DNA of 64,000 bases from Prostheceraeus crozeri (Eukaryota; Platyhelminthes; Polycladida; Euryleptidae). Every line of letters starts with the position of its first letter. Positions within the stretch are counted from its first letter, which is position 1. The DNA lies in assembly GCA_907163375.1 (NCBI GenBank), contig CAJQUW010000896.1, positions 62,001-126,000 of the forward strand, in the 5' to 3' direction. Positions 56,534 to 64,000 of the stretch are shown here, piece after piece. The notes beneath the pieces were generated by a model that saw only the letters and a program-made list of their open reading frames with translations, did not search any database and was not told where the DNA came from. The position numbers and the translations under genes are program-made.

Positions 56534-57801
56534 CAGGGTCCGGCAAAATGATCTGACACATTGTAGGTTAAATAAATGGCAAATAAAGTAAAGAGACTAA
56601 AAAGTGTTTTTATTTTTGAAAAGTGCATATAATGCCATTCTGTTTCATTCTGTTTTAAAAATTATATCAGTCAAATGGGATCCATTATTGTCCTCACACT
56701 GTCGAAGGCGTTCACGAAAGTTGTCTATAACTCGTTTGGTTATTTCATGTGGAATGGCAGTAAATTCTTGACGAATTGCATCTTTAAGTTGTTCAATAGA
56801 TTGAGGGCGATTAATGTATACCTTTGACTTAAGGTATCCCCAGAGAAAAAAATCGCACGGATTTAAATCAGATGAACGGGCTGGCCAACCGATGTCACCA
56901 CACAATGAGATCAAATGACTAGGGAACATCTCCCTCAGAATCCCCATCGCACGTCGAGAAGTGTGGGCTGTTGCCCCATCCTGCTGAAGCCAAACATTGT
57001 CCATATCGTGGAGCACTCCATGTACCGAATTCTGCCACAACACATCATACAGTCACTCGAGGACAATGCAAAGGACGTTCATGCAACTCACGAGGGTTGT
57101 TCACGGCCCAGTATCTGAAGTTTTGCATATTCACTGCGCCACACGAGTGAAAATGTGCCTCATCACTAAACTACCTAGCCGCTGCATCGGGGACATGTTG
57201 AATTTCTAAACACAATGCTCTGCGAGTTTCAGTGCCTCTTTCGCTGAGTTCTGTGCTAACATCATTTTGTATGGATACATTTGAAGATTATTGTGAAGAA
57301 TTCTTCGCAAACTTCTTTCGGAAAGCCTAAGAGCCTGGGTGCGTCTAAATGTCGAACGGCGTGGTGACTGTTGAACTGAAGCTCTTACTGCTGCCACATT
57401 TTCTGGAGTTGTGGCGGTGCAAGGTCGGCAAGTTGACTTTCGTTTCAATGCAGATCCAGTAGCTCTAAAGATGCTAGCCCATAACAAGGTCGCGCTTCGA
57501 GCTGGGTGTAATCATGTCTACCAAGTTTGAAGTGCAAACGGAAGGCTCGTTGTGTTACAGTTACAGATTCGCTTGCTTTGATAAACGTTTCACAATGAAA
57601 GCGCGGTGCTCACCAGTCCAATTCATGGCTGCAGTTAAAAAATAAACAAAAAACAACAGCTTAAAGAAGCAAAACAAAATGGTATTTAATAAAAGAATGG
57701 CATTATATGTACTTTTCAAAAATAGAAACACCTTTTAGTTTTTTACTTTATTTGCCTTTTATCAAACCTACAAATGTGTCAGATCATTTTGCCGGACCCT
57801 G
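56534..57801 (-). mobile_element. mariner-superfamily transposon with about 110-bp inverted ends
   Basis: Starts CAGGGTCCGGCAAAATGATC and ends with its reverse complement; inverted ends match for about 110 bases with few changes. TA occurs on both sides (56532-56533, 57802-57803). It is 1268 bp, with a broken transposase on the minus strand. It ends only 109 bp before RyR exon i. Confidence 0.92.
56645..57620 (-). pseudogene. IS630/mariner-type transposase with DUF4817-like N-terminus, broken
   Basis: The reading starts near 57630 with MNWTGEHRAFIV and loses frame soon after. It continues as QSPRRSTFRRTQALRLSERS and LRRILHNNLQMYPYKM (57487-57206), and after another break as VWLQQDGATAHTSRRAMGIL, GWPARSSDLNPCDFFLWGYL and VIDNFRERLRQC (57043-56645). 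D in QQDGATAH and D in SSDLNPCDFF are catalytic-core positions. The N-terminal Asp region between 57206 and 57043 is damaged. Not functional. Confidence 0.85.
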
Positions 57802-57910
57802 TATGACCGAATGACATGCAGAAATGTTAATGTTGTTGCAAACGATTTTCATTCATTGTTACATTTTCTTATTTGAGATACAAGCAGTTGCACTATTTCT
57901 CCAATTTCAG

Positions 57911-58251
57911 CACGAACTCAGCCGATTGTCGCCAATGCGCCCGATGATATGCTCGGCCAGCACTTCCTACCGGTAGCAATAAAACTACAAGAAGCTGCAG
58001 TAGCCGTAGAACACGAAGATGAAGCCTACCAGGCTGAGAAACGAAGCGGATTGTCCAGTGATATTGGAGAGGCTGAAGAAAGATTACAGGCCAAAGTTGA
58101 GATGTTAGTAAGGAATATGTTCGCATTCTATCCACTTCTGATTCGGTATGTCGACAGACACAGGACCAGTTGGATCAAGCAACCGACTGTAGAGACTGGA
58201 CAATTATTTGCAGCTGTGTCTTCCATGTTTTTCATCTGGTCCAAGTCATCG
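57911..58251 (+). CDS. RyR: Ryanodine receptor, exon i (bridging solenoid, end)
   Basis: The acceptor is ctccaatttcag and the donor gtacgt. It completes a split Thr codon and leaves in phase 0. Peptide TQPIVANAPDDMLGQHFLPV starts like vertebrate [20 protein letters not shown]. An acidic helix follows, then FAFYPLLIRYVDRHRTSWIK (vertebrate YALYPLLIRYVDNNRAHWL) and LFAAVSSMFFIWSKSS (LFRMVGEIFIYWSKS). The next family segment (FKREEQNF...) is not in the remaining 5.7 kb, so the following exon lies outside the window. Confidence 0.95.
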
Positions 58252-59280
58252 GTACGTCAGACAACTCTTATTTTAATCTTATTTTCATCTTATTTTAATC
58301 AGTAGTATTAGCATCTCCTAGTAGTAGTATCTATCCTTCTGGAAAACTTATTCTTATTAAATCACAGCAGCGAAAACTTTCAAATATGAATTTCTTTTCG
58401 TTGGAAACAAACTCACACCTTCATTCCTCGATCTGATGGAAGGCAAAAGTCAGCTCAAGGCAATACTGACAGCCTATTGTCTTATTATTCTAGTTGATTC
58501 CATTGCGTACTTTGATTCAATTTCTTGGTCAGGTGAGTGCGAATGGGGACTCAGAGTTGTTGCTGTTTCTGATTACTGACCTAATGGATCACCTGTTAAA
58601 GGATGATTTGAAGGAAGGGTCCATGGAGCCAATTATGGACCACGGAGAGGTTCTCCCGCAAATCCCGTTTAGATTTCAAGGCTTAGTCTTAATGACATCA
58701 GTATACACTCTTAAAAACTTTCACAAAACCATTGTCTAGATGAATGTGTTTTTCCAGTTATGACGCGATCTCAAAAATTTCAACTTTCCCATTGTGCTGC
58801 TGTTGCTTACTCTAATTCCTTTTTTGTGTCTTTGAGTAAACTTCATAACAGCAGGTCTAGAATTTTATGCAGTTACTTGATTGTTTTTTCTTAATCGTTT
58901 GTTTTGGAATGAACATAATTATGCGATGTGATAATTGTCTGAATCGTTTCGAAATTGTAGCGTCATGATTGTCTTTACTGAGGTATTTATTCATGCTCAA
59001 TAAACTTTATTTATCATTATTATATTGAAAACGGATCGGCTAGTCATGGTAATTTCACCCCGACATGAATATGTGCTTCATGTAAAAGGTTAAATGGACT
59101 TATGGAAGATCCTCCCATAGATCTGGTCAAGTTCGAATCTAAATTGCAAGTAGAGTTAGTATATTCCAATATTTGTGAACAATTTATGTCTGACGGTGGG
59201 AACACTCCATCATTCCTCTTTAGCGCAATCAGTCGATGAAATCAAAAATAATAGTTATAATTAATAAAAAATAAATAATC
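58252..59280. other. RyR intron 9, first part: nothing recognised
   Basis: Intron with an 81-codon frame at 58494-58739 that I do not recognise. A segment at 58490-58532 has splice-like borders (attattctag / caggtgagt) but its reading is not RyR. Confidence 0.45.
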
Positions 59281-59502
59281 GGAGCTGTGGCCTTGTGGTA
59301 GAGTGTTCTCTCGGCGTCCGAGAGACCTTGGTTCAAACCTTGGTCGGGTTAAACCTAAGACTTTTAAAGTAGGTGAACTTTGCACTCTTGTTAAACACTC
59401 AACACAAAAAGAATGAGTGGGATAAATAGCAACTCGACCACAAGGAATTAAAGCTTCGCGTCTAATTTGTTTCCGAGTATAAACAAGGTTTATACATTTA
59501 TT
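59281..59502 (+). mobile_element. tRNA-derived SINE, family 1, copy 2
   Basis: A box TGGCCTTGTGGTAGAGTG and B box GGTTCAAACCT (59330-59340) are better preserved than in copy 1 at 24055. The two are about 80-85% identical over the tRNA part and share the end GAGTATAAACA. Confidence 0.82.
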
Positions 59503-61675
59503 TTTCATTTATTCCACTCACATTAAAGTATTTTCCACTAGGATAGTCGCAGTATCAATTCTCAACATTTGTTATTGTCGTTTTATGTATCAACGTGTTG
59601 CAGTAAGCTTTAGTTATCAAGTGTTTATGACATGCTCAATTGCTAACATTGGCCTTCACATTTGCTGATATTGGCGCCGTGTACGACAGAATAAGTTCTT
59701 CACGATTACAATCACTGTGCTTGTCTTATTTTGAAATTCCCATTATTTAAACCTTCATGAGACAAAGAAATAAACCTTTCCTACAGGAATGATTTCGTCA
59801 GTCTTTTGATTAATATTTTAAAGCAAATTTTGTATCATTTCTTCCTAGCTTACCATCTCCATCATTGCTATCATTACAACTCTTTCTAAATAAAGGTGCT
59901 TGCCTGATGTGAAGTAGATATTGGAACAATACAATCGCTAAAGATGACACTTCATATCGATATACGTGAGCCTAAATGTGGATGAAAATAGAACAGACTT
60001 TGTAGCGTGAATTTTCCCAGGGTAATATTTTCTGTATTTTTTATCATAATGGGCGTTACTGCTCCTCATGTTACGTTCTATATGTTTTTTTACCTAAGGA
60101 ATACCCACAACACAACAGGTGAAAGTCGAAGTAATAAATGAAAAGCTTCATATCCCAGTGACAAGGAGAGAGTACCAAAGACTCATTCAAAATGGAATTA
60201 TGTTTTTAAAGAAACTGCTTCATAAATCGACCAGAGCCTCATGTTTTGACTGAATATTCAGAAATGTCCGAATGCACAGAATGTGAAATTAAACTGAGTT
60301 ATCTGTTGTAGCTGAAGTATGGATGCACCGGATATCTGACAATTTTTTAGGTGGGACTGGATTGTAGACTACAATAATATTTTGATGAAGCCTTACGTAC
60401 GACAGGGTCGTTCAAAAAACTAACTCGACTTTCCCTGTTTTCTTTAAATCGGTGGGTTTAACACACTTAAATGAATTTCCAAATATTTTATGGTTTATTG
60501 ATATTTTATATTAATATTTGTAATCACATTGTGACATATTTATAAATTTTTAATCCATGTTAATTGAAGTGATCCACGAGGACAACTCATTCTGAGTGTT
60601 GTGGTTGATTGTATTCGATACATTGGTTTTAATGTCTGAATTATTGTTACTTGAATTGAGCAAAAAATGAACACATTTATCGGTCACCGACTTGATTCTC
60701 TTTCTCTTACTAACGAAAAATCCTGATACAACGAGCATTTCCTGAATTTTTCTACAATTGCAAGGAAAATCATGAAAAATTTAGCATACAGGTCACATCC
60801 ATATTTAATCATTTATCTAAAAATGGTGATAACTGTATTTCAAAGTCAATATCAAAGTCATGTGATACTTTCAACTTATTTCCTCAGCAGTTGGATTGAT
60901 GTTCCTTTCTGTTTTGTCTGTCAGTGTAAACTTGTAGGAAGAAACTTAGTAGATAAAAAGCTTTACTGAATTTGGGAACTATTCTGCTGAAAAATAACTG
61001 AAAATTATTCAATTCAAGATTTCGTTACATATTTGCTATTACTTGGCATTAGAATTTCGAAACATATCTTAAGTTTTTGATGCGAAGCATGATTGACAAA
61101 TGTATCGCATAGTGGTTATGAAAATTTAATCTGCAGATATCAAATTTGAGCGAAATAACTAAGAATCATTATTTTCTTGTGATTATAAGGATTTCGTTCG
61201 ACGGTGTGATTGTGATTGGATGGAATACTAGGTATATACACACTTTTATAGTCTATCCACGGGTTGTTCAAATTGTTTTATTTACATTATGAACAAAAAC
61301 TAAAGCTATTGGATATAGTTGGATAAAAACCATTAACCATATGTAGATAACCCAATTACCCTGTTTAAAAATTCAATAAATTAAGAAAAACTCCTAAGAT
61401 GTTATTAAAAAACCCAAAACCCATTGATACTTTAATGAATTATCTAAGAATGCTGATCCTCTAATTGGATTATGCTAGTAATATTTTGTTTTATTTTAAT
61501 ATGTAATAATACGATAATGTTTTATTTTAATGATTTTATAGACTTCGTAAGGGAAAGAGGCTCCATGGATGTGACTTTGGAAAGGAGAGTAAATAATGGG
61601 GCTGAATGATGTTCGTCAAAGCGAGTGGACATATGCTGAATTAGACAATTCTAACAATCACAAAAATATATTTAG
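59503..61675. other. RyR intron 9, nothing recognised
   Basis: AT-rich intron without convincing coding or repeat structure. Confidence 0.5.
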
Positions 61676-61945
61676 ATGCATTTCACCAAGCTGCTGAGTG
61701 TTGGAATCAGATTATCAGCAAAAGTCCTTTCAATTAACTCTTTCAAACGCGTCACAGTGAAACTCTATGCGTCTGATGTTCACTGTTATTTTGTTCTCTA
61801 TACATGCATGAATCATGACTTTATTGAAATCAACACTGCACTGATTCAGTGGCTTAAACGTCATAGTATCATGTTGGAAGGGTGTCGATGCAATTCAGCT
61901 CGATGGGGTCAGAAAATATTTGATGGAATTACTTTATTCTATTAG
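61676..61945 (+). pseudogene. LINE reverse-transcriptase scrap (motif C region)
   Basis: VTVKLYASDVHCYF resembles the L-YADD-V-x-x-Y-F catalytic block with one catalytic Asp changed to Ser. It is followed by INTALIQWLKRHSIML, like the I-N-x-x-L-x-x-x-x-W-x-x-x-H-x-L-x-L-N region that follows it in CR1/L2-type RTs. Only about 75 codons remain. The 3' end overlaps the palindrome below. Confidence 0.45.
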
Positions 61946-62092
61946 TTTTTAAAAACAATATTTCGGAGTTATGACTCCATTCTCAAGTTTTAAAAAAGTG
62001 TTTCTATCCTTGTAAAACTTGAGAATGGAGTCATAACTCCGAAATATTGTTTTTAAAAACTAATAAAGTAAAGTAATTTCATCAAATATTTT
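61914..62092. repeat. Near-perfect palindrome, 79-bp arms
   Basis: 61914-61992 and 62014-62092 are reverse complements with about 2-4 mismatches and a 21-bp loop. Each arm holds CTTGAGAATGGAGTCATAAC then TCCGAAATATTG and AAAAACTAATA-AGTA. GGAGT/ACTCC can form a small stem followed by GAAA, again resembling a worn hammerhead helix II and core. The high identity means the inversion is recent. Confidence 0.85.
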
Positions 62093-63099
62093 ATTCAACA
62101 ATCAGCATCAAGGCTTACAATATAATCATACATGCAGCTGTCTTCTTCATTTGATTTGAATATTGAAAATTTTTATTGTAAACTTATATTCATGCGTTAT
62201 TAAAACCAGCTATTGAAACAAGCGAATAAATAACCACACGTGCCTATAGAACATAAAGTAGAGTTAGTAGTTATCATTATTAGATTATTTTTAGTAATTT
62301 CAATAGATCTTGCAAAGAAAGACTTTGATATCATTTTTTCAAATTAATGAAATAATATTGTTTTTCAGTCTTTTAGTCTTTCTACGCACTATAAAATTTC
62401 TAACCAATATTCATTTCGCATGTTAATCGAGGCTTCATTATTAGGTTATTAGTAATTATTATAAGATCATAAAGTTATCATTTAGGTGTTGTAGTATAGA
62501 GGTGAAAATGACATTTCGTGATTAAAATGACAGACGACTTGCTGTTACACAGTGCTTCCATTGCTTGTTATTGATTTGGTATTCCCAAAATTCATGTACT
62601 ACTCATAGATTACTCAATAATCTAAGTACATGCATATCACCATCAATACGGTTTAGTAGTGATGAAAACTGAAGAAGTCATGTCCTTCTCTGATATAATT
62701 TAATTCGTCATGATATACACTAAATTAGCATTTAATTCATCATTTGGTCACAAAACTGAACAGTTTGAGGTCAAAAGCTGTGATGCAGTAGGCCTACCTG
62801 CACTGTGAGCGTCAATCTGATGTAGGCTTTGTTCTGGATTCTCGTTGCGTTCATTTATAGTGCGTGCCATTTTGGTGAAACGTCTTACATTCCCAATAAA
62901 GTGTATCCGACGAAGAACATAATAATTTTTTCCAAAGTCCCGGATACGAGGAGTCACTCGCTCATTTATTCTTATAAAATCTGTTAAATAAGCTTTGTAT
63001 GCAAATAAATTACTGAAGATGGGATGTTATTCCTACAATGGTGAGTGGTGACGGCATTGAAAGTAAATCAGTCAGTTTAATAATATCCTACTAATTCCC
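62093..63099. other. RyR intron 9, nothing recognised
   Basis: AT-rich. A 69-codon minus-strand frame at 62748-62957 shows no known motif. Confidence 0.45.
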
Positions 63100-63127
63100 C
63101 AGAAGACGGGCGAACGCTCGAAACGTC
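63100..63127 (+). other. Hammerhead-like core: CAGAAGA, GGGCG/CGCTC stem, GAAAC, GTC
   Basis: CAGAAGA (63100-63106) is two changes from CUGAUGA. GGGCG (63108-63112) pairs with CGCTC (63115-63119), one pair being G-U. GAAAC follows at 63120-63124 and GTC at 63125-63127. The order is that of a type I hammerhead with almost no helix III. The first block is mutated, so cleavage activity is doubtful. Confidence 0.4.
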
Positions 63128-63254
63128 GGGAGCGTGTGTATATAAGTTTTACTAGCAAACCTGCTAAAATGTAGGAGTGAACATTCACGTGCTGGTTTAC
63201 GTTTTTCATACATCTATCGCACCTGAGTTAGAAGTGTAACACTGCATGTCTTAG

Positions 63255-63660
63255 AGACATGGACGGCAGGCGTGTGAGAAACGGGTACCACATTATCAGG
63301 TGGATGTGTTCTATCAAGCTTTGCGAGCGTAGATTTATAGATGGTTACGGCAAGCCTTGGTAATAGCAGATTTACCGAGTATGCTTCTTGAGAACAGCTT
63401 AAGATGGTTCGGTTACTTTGAACGTGTGCCTGACTCGAGCTGTCCCAAAAAGACGTGGCTTCTAGAACTACCTGTTCAGAAAATCCATGGAGGTCAAAAG
63501 AAGAAACAGATTCAAAAAAGAAGAAACAGGTTCACAAGGTGGAGAGGGATCTGTGAGTTCAGCAGCTTGACACTGCACAGGACCGTGCAGCTTGTAGGAG
63601 CGTCCACACCGAAAAGATATGTCGTCCTAAATCGGACAGTAAGTAATCGGGTAAAGTGAT
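63255..63660 (+). pseudogene. RTE-like LINE ORF2 C-terminus
   Basis: ADLPSMLLENSLRWFGYFER, VPDSSCPKKTW, GGQKKKQ and LTHRTVQLVGAS-type blocks (63357-63659) match the ending of RTE-like ORF2 proteins (LRW-x-GHV-x-R ... LP-K-x-x-x-x-E-L ... GGQKKR-x-K-D ... DR-x-x-W-R). GRQACEKRVPHYQVDVF just upstream, in another frame, fits the preceding L-E-A-F-x-x-R-C-L-R block. Frame breaks and short length show it is dead. It may belong with the endonuclease scrap at 22781. Confidence 0.65.
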
Positions 63661-63942
63661 CGACAGCAAGAAAAACTAGTAGTTAGTGAGTTTGAAGAGT
63701 GTTTACCCGAAACATTGAATGTTGGTGACCCTTATAGATTATTGTCATAAATCCAGCAAAAGCGGACTGGCTAAAGCGGACTTCTCCATTTAGCCTCGTA
63801 TGGCAGCAACATCTCTTCACGATTGTTGTGACGTTATATTGTTTGTGTTGTGCCTACGAAGATGCTAACAACTTTGAGTTTTTTTCGAAATTTGCCTGCT
63901 CCAAGGATTTCTGACCTTTTCTTCGGTATTATTTATAAAAGC
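63661..63942. other. Nothing recognised
   Basis: Spacer between two copies of the same LINE piece. Confidence 0.4.
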
Positions 63943-64000
63943 ACCGAGTATGCTGCTTGAGAACAGCTTAAGATGGTTCGGTTACTTTGAACGTGTGCCT
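63943..64000 (+). repeat. Direct repeat of 63374-63431 (LINE piece), cut by window end
   Basis: 58 bases identical to 63374-63431 except one (T/G in ATGCTTCTT vs ATGCTGCTT), exactly 569 bases downstream. It encodes the same LLENSLRWFGYFERV block. It continues beyond the window. Confidence 0.9.

Noticed and set aside
58490-58532. Possible next RyR micro-exon with good splice-like borders
   Set aside because: The reading (PLRTLIQFLGQ or DSIAYFDSISW) does not match the expected FKREEQNF segment of RyR, so I treat the borders as chance.

Overview
This window is nuclear DNA from an invertebrate animal: AT-rich, with GT/AG introns, tRNA-derived SINEs, non-LTR retrotransposons and DNA transposons. 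The phylum cannot be fixed from the sequence alone. The only host gene I can recognise is a ryanodine receptor (RyR, the intracellular Ca2+-release channel of the sarco/endoplasmic reticulum) on the + strand. Nine exons (3701-3848, 10058-10404, 22114-22244, 22312-22422, 24765-25000, 26876-26957, 51351-51499, 53741-54040, 57911-58251) total 1845 nt and encode 615 codons. Every splice phase matches from one exon to the next, and the reading follows the vertebrate RyR order from the fourth RyR repeat into the bridging solenoid. The gene runs off both ends of the window.

Almost everything else is intron filled with transposable elements. Intron 1 has an inverted Penelope-like fragment with a 12-bp target duplication (5603-6435) and a complete Tc1 transposon with an intact DD34E transposase (7950-9400). 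Intron 2 has a LINE reverse-transcriptase pseudogene on the minus strand (about 14960-16924), a small foldback, an element with long GGTACCC-rich inverted ends (18151-19338) and a nonautonomous hAT-like element (20902-21503). Introns 4 and 5 hold an RTE-like endonuclease scrap, a SINE and a tRNA-like sequence.

Intron 6 is 24.4 kb. It contains two foldbacks, a broken CR1/L2-like LINE with ORF1 and ORF2 (38021-41590), a LINE C-terminal scrap, a dispersed repeat pair and three copies of one roughly 250-bp MITE. Each MITE copy has its own perfect 8-bp target duplication. One copy interrupts LINE ORF1 and another is nested inside a foldback element.

Introns 7 and 8 hold two copies of a second SINE family, a complete foldback, another LINE pseudogene and a mariner-superfamily transposon with TA duplications (56534-57801). 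After the last exon there is a second copy of the first SINE, an RT scrap next to an almost perfect 79-bp-arm palindrome, and RTE-like LINE C-terminus scraps repeated at the window end.

A recurring theme is a short core (a CUGAUGA-like stretch, a small hairpin, then GAAA) at several foldback or repeat ends. It looks like worn hammerhead-ribozyme cores, which are known from Penelope-like elements and related retroelements. This and the MITE family are the items most worth checking. I found no operon, CRISPR array or other prokaryote-type system.
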